This document shows, piece by piece, positions 8,189 to 17,163 of a stretch of DNA of 64,000 bases (the stretch's first letter is position 1; each line of letters starts with the position of its first letter). Below the pieces are notes generated by a model, which made no database searches, was not told the DNA's origin, and was given only the letters and a program-made list of their open reading frames with translations. Source of the DNA: Clostridiaceae bacterium (GTDB taxonomy: Bacteria > Bacillota > Clostridia > Lachnospirales > Lachnospiraceae); the NCBI GenBank assembly GCA_910575585.1, contig CAJTGF010000009.1:56493-120492 (forward strand). The letters run 5' to 3'. The position numbers and the translations under genes are program-made.

Positions 8189-11101
8189 ATGGATATGAAC
8201 GGCACCGGATTTAAAAAAAGGCTGGCAGCCTTCTTAAGCTTTGCCCTTGCGGTATGTATGTTAGGCGGTTTGGGAGCCGCCCCTGTCTATGGAAAGGAGA
8301 AGCGGACGGTCAAAGTGGCTTTCTTCCCCATGAACGGTTACCATGAAAAAGAAGCGGACGGAACCTTTTCGGGCATGGATGTTGAGTATCTGGATGAACT
8401 GTGCCGCTATGCGGACTGGGATATCCAATATGTGGACTGCGACAGCTGGGATGCCGCCCTGGAACTTTTGAAGGATAAAAAGGTGGACCTGGTGGGAACT
8501 GCCCAGTACTCCCCCCAGCGTGCCGCCGTCTACGACTACTCGGAGCTGCCCAGCGGCTACACCTTCGGCATCATCGCCACAACCCCTGACAGTTCCCTTG
8601 CCTACGAGGATTTTGAGGCCATGAAATCCGTCACTTTCGGAATGGTGAAGACCTATGTGCGAAAAGACGAATTTCTCCAGTATCTGACCGACAACGGGGT
8701 CCATTCCCCCAAGATACGGGAGTATAACTCCACCGCCCAGCTTTTGGAGGCTTTGGAAACAGGCCAGATCGACGCCATGGTACACACCTTCATGGAGATC
8801 AAGGAAGGCCACCGTCTGGTGGGGCGTTTCGCTCCACGGCCCTTTTACTACATTACATACCAGGGCAACGAGGATGTGCTGCGCGAACTGAACTATGCCA
8901 TTGCGGACTTAAAGATGAACGCCCCGGAGCTGGAAACAAAACTGATGAATAAATTTTTTCAGAGCCGCCTGGATAAGACCATCGTGTTTACTACGGCGGA
9001 AAAAAAGTACATCGCCCAGGCCGACCGGATCGCCATCGGATATTTTGACGGCTATTATCCCTTCCTCTATGAGGAGGACGGCGAGTGCAAAGGTCTCACC
9101 AGACAGCTTTTGGAAGGCGCCGCCGCCGTGTCCGGGCTGACCCTTTCCTGGCAGAAGATGGATGATATCAGCCAGGCCCGCAGCGCCCTTGAGGACGGGA
9201 CCATTGACATCATATCCTACAGCGCCGACCCAAAAGACATTCAAGATTCGTCAACTCTTCTACGGATGAAGGATTACACCCAGATCCCCCTGGTGCTGGT
9301 GATGAGGGAAAATCGGGAGTTAAGTACCGTGGAGACTCTGGCCACCGTTCCCTACCTGGCCGCCGACGCCGCCCAGATGGTGAACCTGGAGAACATTTCC
9401 CTGATCACCTATGACACCCAGCAGCAGTGCATGGACGCAGTCAAGGACAAAAAGGCCGATGCCGTGCTGTGCGACGGTTATCTGGCGGAGTATCTTTTAA
9501 GCTCCCAAATGCGCTACTATGACCTGGAAGTCCGCAGCGTTCTCAACGGGGAGCACGGCGTAGCGCTGATGGTGCGAAAGGACGAGCAGCAGCTTACGGG
9601 CATCCTGAACAAGACCATTCTCACCATTGACGCCAAGGCTGCCAATGACTATATGCTGGAACACAACATCCACTCCATGACCAGCGTTGCCCAGTTTATG
9701 CAGGACCACAGCGCCCTTATTATCCTGATCCTTTTGATGGTCGTTGCGGCCACCATCCTGGCAGCCACTCACATTGTCAAGGACAGCAAAAAGATCCAGA
9801 ATCTGATGTACAAGGATGTGGAGACCGGGATCTGGAACCTGAACCATCTTCTGTTCTGCGGGAAAAAAGCTTTGCTGTCGGACCGTCAGAAGTCCCGCTA
9901 CGCCATCGCCTATATCAACATCGCCCAGTTTCAGCGGTACAAGGTGGTGTACGGGTGGAGCAACGGCCAGAAGCTTTTAAAGTCCATGGCTGACGCCCTC
10001 TCCCGCAGCATTGTAAGCCGGGAAGAATTTTACGCCAAAGCCGACGGGGACCATTTCGTCCTCATGCTGTCCGCGGACAATGACGACACCTTAAGCCGCT
10101 TAAGGAATATGATCGCTTCCATCAGGGACAATGTTTTCCAGGATACGGGAAACCGCATTGAACTGCAGGCAGGCGTATATTTTATCCCCCAGGGCAGCAG
10201 TGACATCAACGGGGCCATCGCCTGCGCCAGCCAGGCCATTGACTTTGTCAGCGAAAACAGCGTCCAGAATATCAAGGTCTATGATTCGTCCCTAAAACAG
10301 GCTATCATGGAACGCCACGACAGGGAAAATCTTCTGGATTCCGTTGACATTGACACCAACTTTGCCACCTACTATCAGGCCAAGACCGATGTAAATACGG
10401 AGCGGATCGTAGGAGCCGAGGCTTTGGTCCGGTTTTTGGATCCGACGGCCCAGGGCGCCGTCAGATCTCCCGGGTTTTTCGTGCCTTACTATGAAGAGAC
10501 GGGAAAGGTGACGGATATTGACTTTTTCGTGCTGCGGTGCGTCTGCAAGATGCTGCGCAAGCGGCTGGATATGGGGCTTCCGGTGGTGACCATCTCCTGC
10601 AATTTCTCCAGGCTCCATTTTATCAAAGACGATTTTGTACAGCGGTTTGAGGATGTTTTAGACCAATACGAGATCCCTAAAGACCTTATTGAGGTGGAGA
10701 TCACGGAAACCCTGGTCATGGAAGAGCTGCAGGAAAAGGCAGCCAAACAGACCCTGGACGAACTCCACGTCAAAGGTATCCGGCTGTCCATCGACGATTT
10801 TGGGTCCGGTTACTCGTCCCTTGGCGTCATCGAAAAGATACCTGCCTCCGTCATAAAGCTGGACCGTTCCTTTTTGCTGAACCAGCGGGACCGCGCCCGG
10901 CAGGTGAAGATCATGAAGAGCATTGTGGACCTTGCCAACAAGCTGGGCGCCCAGATCGTATGCGAAGGGGTGGAGACCGACGCCGATGTGGAACTGATGC
11001 GCGAGATCGGAGCATGCGTGGCCCAGGGATACCGGTACGCAAGACCTGTGCCGGAGGAAGAGTTCGAGAAAAAACTGTCAAAAGATCAGGCCCGGCTCTG
11101 A
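8189..11101 (+). CDS. Membrane cyclic-di-GMP phosphodiesterase with two solute-binding sensor domains
   Basis: The 970-residue protein has a signal peptide (LAAFLSFALAVCMLGGLGAA). Two successive SBP_bac_3 domains follow (about 40-265 and 270-500), then a membrane helix near 510 (ALIILILLMVVAATILAA), a GGDEF-fold domain and a C-terminal EAL domain. The GGDEF motif has become ADGDHF, so diguanylate cyclase activity is unlikely. The EAL domain keeps its catalytic motifs: AEALVR, the N in ISCNFSR, VEITET, DDFGSGYSS, IKLDRSF, CEGVET and AQGY. It probably hydrolyses cyclic-di-GMP in response to an extracellular ligand such as an amino acid. The ATG follows GGAAAGG. Monocistronic, ending in a strong terminator. 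Confidence 0.9.
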   Translation: MDMNGTGFKKRLAAFLSFALAVCMLGGLGAAPVYGKEKRTVKVAFFPMNGYHEKEADGTFSGMDVEYLDELCRYADWDIQYVDCDSWDAALELLKDKKVDLVGTAQYSPQRAAVYDYSELPSGYTFGIIATTPDSSLAYEDFEAMKSVTFGMVKTYVRKDEFLQYLTDNGVHSPKIREYNSTAQLLEALETGQIDAMVHTFMEIKEGHRLVGRFAPRPFYYITYQGNEDVLRELNYAIADLKMNAPELETKLMNKFFQSRLDKTIVFTTAEKKYIAQADRIAIGYFDGYYPFLYEEDGECKGLTRQLLEGAAAVSGLTLSWQKMDDISQARSALEDGTIDIISYSADPKDIQDSSTLLRMKDYTQIPLVLVMRENRELSTVETLATVPYLAADAAQMVNLENISLITYDTQQQCMDAVKDKKADAVLCDGYLAEYLLSSQMRYYDLEVRSVLNGEHGVALMVRKDEQQLTGILNKTILTIDAKAANDYMLEHNIHSMTSVAQFMQDHSALIILILLMVVAATILAATHIVKDSKKIQNLMYKDVETGIWNLNHLLFCGKKALLSDRQKSRYAIAYINIAQFQRYKVVYGWSNGQKLLKSMADALSRSIVSREEFYAKADGDHFVLMLSADNDDTLSRLRNMIASIRDNVFQDTGNRIELQAGVYFIPQGSSDINGAIACASQAIDFVSENSVQNIKVYDSSLKQAIMERHDRENLLDSVDIDTNFATYYQAKTDVNTERIVGAEALVRFLDPTAQGAVRSPGFFVPYYEETGKVTDIDFFVLRCVCKMLRKRLDMGLPVVTISCNFSRLHFIKDDFVQRFEDVLDQYEIPKDLIEVEITETLVMEELQEKAAKQTLDELHVKGIRLSIDDFGSGYSSLGVIEKIPASVIKLDRSFLLNQRDRARQVKIMKSIVDLANKLGAQIVCEGVETDADVELMREIGACVAQGYRYARPVPEEEFEKKLSKDQARL

Positions 11102-11111
11102 TAACCGGGCA

Positions 11112-11146
11112 AAAAATCACCCCGCCATTTGGCGGGGTGATTTTCT
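11112..11146. terminator. Bidirectional terminator between convergent genes
   Basis: AAAATCACCCCGCC and GGCGGGGTGATTTT pair perfectly across ATTT, with A- and T-runs on both sides. Confidence 0.9.
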
Positions 11147-11147
11147 A

Positions 11148-12491
11148 TTATTCGTTTCTGATGGCTGCCAGAGGGCTTAGCTTCATGGCCCGCAAAGACG
11201 GGAAGAAGCCTGCGGCCATGCCTACAAAGACGGCAAACACCACGCCTGACGCGGCAAGCCACAGCGGGATCCTGGAGATATCTCCCTCCACCCCCATCAT
11301 AGCCTGACCCAGCCCTAAGAAATTATTCATGGCATAGGATACGCCAAAACTGATCATAAGGCCGATGACGCCGCCCAGAAAGCCGATAAATCCCGATTCC
11401 ATAAGGAACATATTGCGGATATTGCCCATGTCGCACCCCAGCACCTTGATGACGCCGATCTCCTTGGTCCTCTCATAGATGGACATCATCATAGTATTGG
11501 CGATGCCAATGGCCGCCACAAACAGGGAGATGGCGCCGATGCCTCCCAGCACCAGCTGGATGATGTCGTAAGTCTGCTGGGACTGCTCGATCCACTCCAT
11601 CTGGCTGTTGGCCTGATATCCCATATCATTGATCACTTTCTGCACTTCTGTCACATTGGCCATATCGTCCACAAATACCACCGCGTTGTCATAGATAAAA
11701 TACGGGTACGGCTTTCCCTTTTTGTTGGTAGGCTGGTTGGGGATAGGCTTTTTCTTAAAGATCTTTTTCAGCTGGGCCTTCAGCCCCTCGATCTCCGTGT
11801 ACACGGAGTAGGCGTAGCTGTTGTAATCGTCAACGCCGCCCTCCACCACGCCGGCTGTCTCCACCATGTACTTCTTAGGCGGCTTAGGCGCGTTCTCCCC
11901 TCCGCCCTGGGACTGATAGTAGGCGTCCATGTCAAAGATCACGAACATGGGCTTATCCATAAAGTCCACATCCGGCAGCTCCATGGTATCCCAGTAGCCT
12001 TTCCCCGTCTTGCTGTTGCGAAACCACTGGATCACGCTGTTGCCGTAGATCAGCTTCATGGGATCCCCCTCTTTTGGGGCCTGGCCCTGTCCAAGGGGGA
12101 TCTTTTCCAGATATTCCTGGCTGACCCCTGTGATATCGATGCTTGTCTCGTAGACTCCCTGCTTAAATAAGGCGTAGCAGCTGAGCATGGGGGATACGCC
12201 GGTCACATGGTCCAAATGCTTAAACTGCTCCATGACCTCATCGGTCAGATACATGGGGTCCGAATCAGACCCGGAATCCGAGTAACGGGCATTGGAGAAT
12301 ATGGAGATCGTGGTCATATCTCCGTAGGAGGAATACATCTCCAGCATCAGCTGGTTCAGGCCAATGCCCAAAGACACCATGATCACCACCGACGCCACGC
12401 CGATGATAACCCCCAGGACCGTCAGGGCCGTGCGCATCTTCCTCCTCCTTAAATTATTGACGCTCATCATGAGCAGATCAAGAAATCTCAT
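11148..12491 (-). CDS. MacB/FtsX-family ABC transporter permease
   Basis: The 447-residue protein has one N-terminal helix (ALTVLGVIIGVASVVIMVSL), a large external domain (about 45-310), and three C-terminal helices from about residue 313, as in MacB-type permeases. The C-terminal motif TKEIGVIKVLGCDMGNIR is the typical FtsX coupling segment. Such permeases work mechanically on extracytoplasmic substrates and do not pass them through a pore. Its start overlaps the end of the anchored protein gene by 14 bases, and the ATPase gene precedes that. The three make one operon. Confidence 0.88.
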   Translation of the reverse strand: MRFLDLLMMSVNNLRRRKMRTALTVLGVIIGVASVVIMVSLGIGLNQLMLEMYSSYGDMTTISIFSNARYSDSGSDSDPMYLTDEVMEQFKHLDHVTGVSPMLSCYALFKQGVYETSIDITGVSQEYLEKIPLGQGQAPKEGDPMKLIYGNSVIQWFRNSKTGKGYWDTMELPDVDFMDKPMFVIFDMDAYYQSQGGGENAPKPPKKYMVETAGVVEGGVDDYNSYAYSVYTEIEGLKAQLKKIFKKKPIPNQPTNKKGKPYPYFIYDNAVVFVDDMANVTEVQKVINDMGYQANSQMEWIEQSQQTYDIIQLVLGGIGAISLFVAAIGIANTMMMSIYERTKEIGVIKVLGCDMGNIRNMFLMESGFIGFLGGVIGLMISFGVSYAMNNFLGLGQAMMGVEGDISRIPLWLAASGVVFAVFVGMAAGFFPSLRAMKLSPLAAIRNE

Positions 12492-14307
12492 TGTCTATCT
12501 CATCCTCTTCCTGCCGGGCCTTCCGTTTCTTCCGAACGCGCAAAACGCCGAAGATGCCGGCTCCTGCCGCCGCGGCTGCGGCAATGATCATGGGAACTTT
12601 GTACTTGGAAAAGGCCGACGGCTCCTCCATGGGAACATCCGTAAAGTCTCCCACCTCAATGTCCATGCCCATATCCTCGCCCATATCTTCTGTCACAAAG
12701 AGGGAAAGCTCTTTCTCCTCCGCCTCCTGGACCTCCCCGTTTTCATCCTCATAGGTAATGTATACTTTCACCTTGCCGTCGTCCTGGGTCGGCGCCGCGC
12801 CGGTGACCATCACATCCACATTGCCCGTCTCCCCCGGCTTTATGTTCCCTACATAGGTGTCCGTGGTCTGAATGGAATCTGCCTGAAATTTCACCATCAC
12901 GTTGTACAAGATCACCTTGCCGGTGTTGTTTATGGGGAACATGATGTTGCTCTCCGAGCCCACGGTAATATTGTCCGGCATTACCTCCATGGTGCCTGTG
13001 TTCAGCCTGGCGATCTGCTTGATGGGAATGTCGATAGTCACCGTCTCCGACGCGTTCTTAAACTCCGGGCTGTCGTACGTCTCTTTGATGGTCAGGCCGT
13101 AGGAGCGCTGGTCAATGCCGGCTCTGGACACCAGGTCAATGGCCAGCTCCGTCACCTCCCCCGCTGCCAGGGAATTGACCACCACCGACGACGAACCGGA
13201 GGCTGTGGTAAAGATGGCGCTGTTGTCCACCTTCTCCGACTCTAAGGAGAACAGGATATTGCTGGCCGCAATGCTGGAGGACGCGTTTTTCATCCGCAGG
13301 ATCAGACGAAACGGCTCCCCGGCTATGATGGTTTGGGGGATGGTCTCAAAGCTGTCCACCACGATCCTGGCCTTGGTCCTGTCATTTTCATTAAACTCCC
13401 CGCTGGAGTCCTCGTCCTTTTCTTTATTTTTGATCCGCACCCAGAAGGTCTCCTCATCTTTTAAAAGCTCCCCTGTGGCGGTCTCCCGGTAATTGATCTC
13501 GAATTTAATCGGGTAATATCCGGAGTACACGTCGGAGCGGATGGCCATGCTGTAAGGCAGCTGCACCACCTCATCAGGCCCCACTTTCTCAAAATTCCTG
13601 TCATAATTTCCCTCGTTAATGTCAAAGGGAAATTCGGCGCTGTCCTTACTTAGCACCATGGCCACATTGACATCCACTGCCTCGGAGTAACCGCTGTTGC
13701 GCATATTAATGGTGAAATCCACTACATTGGGGTACACGCCGTAGGGCGTGGACTGGCCCTCCCCAAGCACAAACCCTACATCCCGGTCCTTCTCCTTGTC
13801 CTCGTCGGAGGCTCCCGTGGACTTGGACACCCAGATATTGACCGGCTCCACGGCCACTACCCGGTTGTCCTTGCTGCTGACCTCCACATTTACATGGTAA
13901 TACCCCTCCGGCAGATCGGCCCGCACCTTCGCGGACAGAGACACGCTCTTTTTCCCCCCTGCGCGGATGGTCCCCACATACTTCATGTCAAATAACCCGG
14001 ACGTAACCTCAAAGGGAAACACATACTCCCCCTCCACCGCGTCCGGCCTGGCGATGTAGGACAGATCCTCGGAGAATCCCACCTCCACGTCTTCCCAGTT
14101 CTCCCCGTCATTGTTCTCCAGGGTAAAGGTCACACTCATGCGGCTTCCTGTCCTGCCTCTTGGCACGTTGGGGGTGATGACCACATGGTTATCGCCGTTG
14201 TTCACAAGATCGGCCCTGGCCGTCACAGGCGGCGTCCCTGCCATGGCCGCGGCAGTGGCCACAGCCAAAAGAAACGCCTTCCCTCTTACAATAATGCTCT
14301 TCTTCAT
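12478..14307 (-). CDS. Secreted, membrane-anchored protein with repeated Ig-like (CARDB/COG1361-type) domains
   Basis: The 609-residue protein has a signal peptide (FLLAVATAAAMAGTPPVTARA), a long beta-rich ectodomain and a C-terminal helix near 575-595 (VPMIIAAAAAAGAGIFGV) with a basic-acidic tail. The ectodomain carries several Ig-like units of the kind seen in COG1361 and CARDB proteins. Repeating cues are GRTGSRMSVTFTLENNDG, FTINMRNSGYSEAVDVNV, RLILRMKNASSSIAASNI and IMFPINNTGKVILYNVMV. It lies between the ATPase and permease genes and overlaps both, so it is likely a dedicated partner of the transporter at the cell surface. The substrate is unknown. Confidence 0.75.
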   Translation of the reverse strand: MKKSIIVRGKAFLLAVATAAAMAGTPPVTARADLVNNGDNHVVITPNVPRGRTGSRMSVTFTLENNDGENWEDVEVGFSEDLSYIARPDAVEGEYVFPFEVTSGLFDMKYVGTIRAGGKKSVSLSAKVRADLPEGYYHVNVEVSSKDNRVVAVEPVNIWVSKSTGASDEDKEKDRDVGFVLGEGQSTPYGVYPNVVDFTINMRNSGYSEAVDVNVAMVLSKDSAEFPFDINEGNYDRNFEKVGPDEVVQLPYSMAIRSDVYSGYYPIKFEINYRETATGELLKDEETFWVRIKNKEKDEDSSGEFNENDRTKARIVVDSFETIPQTIIAGEPFRLILRMKNASSSIAASNILFSLESEKVDNSAIFTTASGSSSVVVNSLAAGEVTELAIDLVSRAGIDQRSYGLTIKETYDSPEFKNASETVTIDIPIKQIARLNTGTMEVMPDNITVGSESNIMFPINNTGKVILYNVMVKFQADSIQTTDTYVGNIKPGETGNVDVMVTGAAPTQDDGKVKVYITYEDENGEVQEAEEKELSLFVTEDMGEDMGMDIEVGDFTDVPMEEPSAFSKYKVPMIIAAAAAAGAGIFGVLRVRKKRKARQEEDEIDNEIS

Positions 14308-15095
14308 CCCTCAATCTCCTCTTCCTGGTGGTGATGACATTCCTCGATCTTAAAGATCTTGCCATCCACGATATGAAACTGCCTGTCCGCGTAGGACGCC
14401 AGATGATTGTCATGGGTGACCATTACCAAAGTCTGCTCCTGCTCCCTGACGATCTTCCTCATCAGCTTCAGGATCTCCATGGTGGTCTTGGAATCCAGGT
14501 TGCCCGTAGGCTCGTCGGCAAAAATGATCCTGGGCTTCACCGCCAATGCCCTTGCGATGCCCACCCTCTGCTGCTGTCCGCCGGACATGGCGTTGGCCAT
14601 GTGGTCCATCTGTTTTTCCAGCCCCACCAGCTTTAAATACTTTCTGGCGATCTCATTGCGCTTTTTTCTGGGCATCCCCCGAAAGGAAAGAGGCAGCGCC
14701 ACATTCTCCACGGCGTTTAAGGTCTTTAACAGGTTGTAGGACTGAAAAATAAATCCCACCCGCTTGCGCCGAAAGGCCACCAGCTCATTTTCCTTCATCT
14801 TCTCAATATGTACCTTGTCAATGACGATCTCCCCTTTGGAAGGCTTCTCCAGCCCTGCCAGCATGTTTAACAGCGTAGACTTGCCTGAACCGGAGGGCCC
14901 CACGATGGCGCAGAATTCCCCTCGGTACATGGTAAAATCCACGCCTCCCAGGGCGTAAACCTTGGTTTCGCCTACTTTATAGATTTTGTACAGGTTCTTC
15001 ACCTCAATAATGGGCGTCCGCTTCTTTAAGGGGTCAGAATCGCTTCCCTGACACACCTTATCCTCCAAGGCATCCGTCTTTTTTCCCTCTCCCAC
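14304..15095 (-). CDS. ABC transporter ATP-binding protein, LolD/MacB type
   Basis: The 263-residue ATPase has Walker A GPSGSGKST, the Q-loop in FIFQSYNLL, signature MSGGQQQRV, Walker B IIFADEPTGNLDS and the switch histidine in VMVTHD. It groups with LolD/MacB ATPases that drive FtsX-like permeases. The GTG at 15095 sits seven bases after GGGAGG and is a better start than the GTG at 15104. The C-terminus is unusually rich in histidine and glutamate (ECHHHQEEEIEG). The stop overlaps the start of the anchored protein gene by four bases. Confidence 0.88.
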   Translation of the reverse strand: MGEGKKTDALEDKVCQGSDSDPLKKRTPIIEVKNLYKIYKVGETKVYALGGVDFTMYRGEFCAIVGPSGSGKSTLLNMLAGLEKPSKGEIVIDKVHIEKMKENELVAFRRKRVGFIFQSYNLLKTLNAVENVALPLSFRGMPRKKRNEIARKYLKLVGLEKQMDHMANAMSGGQQQRVGIARALAVKPRIIFADEPTGNLDSKTTMEILKLMRKIVREQEQTLVMVTHDNHLASYADRQFHIVDGKIFKIEECHHHQEEEIEG

Positions 15096-15267
15096 TTCTG
15101 TCACCTCCCGCCTTTACAGCCTTTCCTTCTTAAATTATACTCTATCTTACCTCTCCAAAGGCAGCTTGTCACAGCTTTTATTCTTAATGTTCTTTAAACT
15201 TTTCTTACAGCCGGTCCCTGCCTGGGCATCACCGTAATCAGTATACCACATTTTAAGAAAAAAGTAG

Positions 15268-15296
15268 TAGAAATCTATAGTAACATTCGCTATAAT
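15268..15296 (+). promoter_or_regulatory. Promoter of pyrB-pyrI
   Basis: TATAAT at 15291-15296 lies 17 bases after TAGAAA, which matches four of six -35 bases. It is 34 bases before the pyrB start. I see no PyrR attenuator in the short leader. Confidence 0.6.
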
Positions 15297-15329
15297 GATA
15301 AGGACTAAAAAAGAAAAGGAGAACTCCCC

Positions 15330-16253
15330 ATGAGACATCTGTTAAATCCCTTAGACTTTTCTGTGGAAGAGATAAGCCGTCTTTTGGATCTTGCCGCGGA
15401 CATTGAGCATGATCGCCCCCGATTCGCCCATGTCTGTGACGGTAAAAAAATCGCAACCCTTTTTTATGAGCCAAGCACTCGAACTCGTCTGAGTTTTGAA
15501 TCCGCCATGTTAAGCCTGGGCGGAAGTGTTCTTGGCTTTTCTTCTGCCGCTTCCAGCTCCGCCGCCAAAGGGGAGAGCGTGGCCGACACCATCCGCATGG
15601 TCTCCTGCTATGCGGATATCTGCGCCATGCGCCATCCCAAAGAAGGCGCTCCCCTGGTGGCCTCCCTCCACTCTTCCATCCCGGTGATCAATGCCGGCGA
15701 CGGCGGACACCAGCACCCCACCCAGACTCTTACGGACCTGATGACCATCCGCTCCCTTCTGGGCCGTCTGGACAACATGACCGTGGGCCTGTGCGGAGAC
15801 TTAAAATTCGGCCGCACCGTCCACTCCCTGATCAATGCCCTTGTCCGCTACCCCAACGTAAAATTTGTGCTCATTTCCCCCACGGAGCTTAAGATCCCCG
15901 AGTACATCCGCGAGGACGTGTTAAAAGCAGGCAATATTGAATTTATGGAAGTGGACAACCTGGACGCGGCCATGCCCAAGCTTGACATTTTGTACATGAC
16001 CCGGGTTCAGCGGGAGCGCTTTTTTAACGAGGAAGACTACATCCGGTTAAAAGACTGCTACATCCTGGACAGAGCCAAGATGAAACTTGCCAAGGAACAT
16101 ATGTTTGTCCTCCATCCCCTTCCCAGGGTCAACGAGATCTCCGTTGAGGTGGACGACGACCCAAGGGCAGCCTATTTCCGTCAGGTGCAGTATGGAGTAT
16201 ATGTGCGCATGGCGCTTATCATGACATTACTGGAGGTGGAAAAACCATGTTAA
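15330..16253 (+). CDS. pyrB: Aspartate carbamoyltransferase catalytic chain
   Basis: The 307-residue enzyme joins carbamoyl phosphate and aspartate in pyrimidine synthesis. The carbamoyl phosphate site is [15 protein letters not shown] near residue 50. Other family motifs are [18 protein letters not shown] near 130, [12 protein letters not shown] near 155 and HPLPRVNEI near 265. Length matches the family. AAGGAG precedes the ATG. The stop overlaps the pyrI start by seven bases, so the chains are coupled into an allosteric holoenzyme. Confidence 0.96.
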   Translation: MRHLLNPLDFSVEEISRLLDLAADIEHDRPRFAHVCDGKKIATLFYEPSTRTRLSFESAMLSLGGSVLGFSSAASSSAAKGESVADTIRMVSCYADICAMRHPKEGAPLVASLHSSIPVINAGDGGHQHPTQTLTDLMTIRSLLGRLDNMTVGLCGDLKFGRTVHSLINALVRYPNVKFVLISPTELKIPEYIREDVLKAGNIEFMEVDNLDAAMPKLDILYMTRVQRERFFNEEDYIRLKDCYILDRAKMKLAKEHMFVLHPLPRVNEISVEVDDDPRAAYFRQVQYGVYVRMALIMTLLEVEKPC

Positions 16254-16672
16254 ATATCAGCGGATTAAGGGAGGGTATCGTCCTGGACCACATCCAGGCG
16301 GGAAAGAGCCTGGATATCTACTATCACTTAGGGCTGGATAAACTGGAGTGCCAGGTTGCCATCATCAAAAACGCAAAAAGCAGCAAAATGGGCCGCAAGG
16401 ACATCATAAAGATCGAAGGGCCTCTTGACAGCATCAGTCTGGAGGTGCTGGGCTATATTGACCACAATATCACCGTCAATATCATTCGGGATGACAAGAT
16501 CGTGGAGAAAAAGCGATTGGAGCTGCCCAAAAAGATCACCAATGTGATCCACTGCAAAAACCCCCGCTGCATCACATCCATTGAGCAGGAGCTTCCCCAT
16601 ATCTTTTATCTTGCCGACAAAAAAACGGAGACTTACCGGTGTATGTACTGTGAGGAAAAATACGGGAAATAA
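16247..16672 (+). CDS. pyrI: Aspartate carbamoyltransferase regulatory chain
   Basis: The 141-residue protein has the N-terminal nucleotide-binding domain ([19 protein letters not shown]) and a C-terminal zinc domain with four cysteines in CKNPRC and CMYCEEKYG. It binds CTP/ATP and bridges catalytic trimers. Length is somewhat short of the E. coli chain but usual for Clostridia. Confidence 0.95.
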   Translation: MLNISGLREGIVLDHIQAGKSLDIYYHLGLDKLECQVAIIKNAKSSKMGRKDIIKIEGPLDSISLEVLGYIDHNITVNIIRDDKIVEKKRLELPKKITNVIHCKNPRCITSIEQELPHIFYLADKKTETYRCMYCEEKYGK

Positions 16673-16688
16673 CCGCCCTTTTGATCCC

Positions 16689-16748
16689 AAAGAAAAAATA
16701 AGCTGCCCCGCCGGCTGTCGCGGCGAAAAGGCAGCTTATTTTCTTTCG
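16689..16748 (+). terminator. Terminator of pyrBI
   Basis: AAAATAAGCTGCC pairs with GGCAGCTTATTTT across a loop with its own CGCC/GGCG-type pairing; a T-run follows. Confidence 0.85.
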
Positions 16749-16767
16749 GATCTTTCATGAATCAGAG

Positions 16768-17118
16768 CAAAACGATAAGCCGGGTTATGTCGTTGAATGG
16801 CCATCTATCTAGGCCCGGCGTCGCCGCCGGGCTCAAGCGACCTACCCGAAAGCAGACGGGCCGCCTTATGCTCTCTGTTCGGTCTTGCTTCGAATGGGGT
16901 TTACATATGCCCTGTCTGTTACCAGCCAGGCGGTAGTCTCTTACACTGCCCTTCCACCCTTACCGGTGACACCGGCGGTATATTTCTGTTGCACTGTCCC
17001 TGGAGTCGCCTCCGCCAGACGTTATCTGGCATCCTGCCCTGTGAAGCCCGGACTTTCCTCTCCCGCCGCCTTTCGGCGCTGCGGCAGCGGCCATTTGTCT
17101 TACTCTGATGGATCCTCT
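16768..17118 (-). ncRNA. rnpB: RNase P RNA, class A
   Basis: The minus strand carries the universally conserved GAGGAAAGTCCGGGCTTCAC near the 5' end (about 17045-17065), ACAGAAATATACCGCC, GGTAAGGGTGGAA, GTAAGAGACTACCGC and the 3' pairing segment AACCCGGCTTAT near 16775-16786. Together they outline the P4 helix and the class A fold. It is the catalytic RNA that matures tRNA 5' ends. Ends are approximate; the promoter at 17122-17150 sets the 5' end near 17116. Confidence 0.96.
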
Positions 17119-17121
17119 TAA

Positions 17122-17150
17122 ATTATAAAGGAAAAGTCAAACCTTGTAAA
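17122..17150 (-). promoter_or_regulatory. Promoter of rnpB
   Basis: On the minus strand TTTACA (17145-17150), a 17-base spacer and TATAAT (17122-17127) lie just before the RNase P RNA. Confidence 0.8.
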
Positions 17151-17163
17151 GGTAAAATTCCCC

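Noticed and set aside
12364..13245. Long plus-strand open frame opposite the anchored Ig-repeat gene
   Set aside because: It is antisense to a protein with clear domains, has no ribosome binding site and encodes a low-complexity His/Arg-rich sequence typical of shadow frames.
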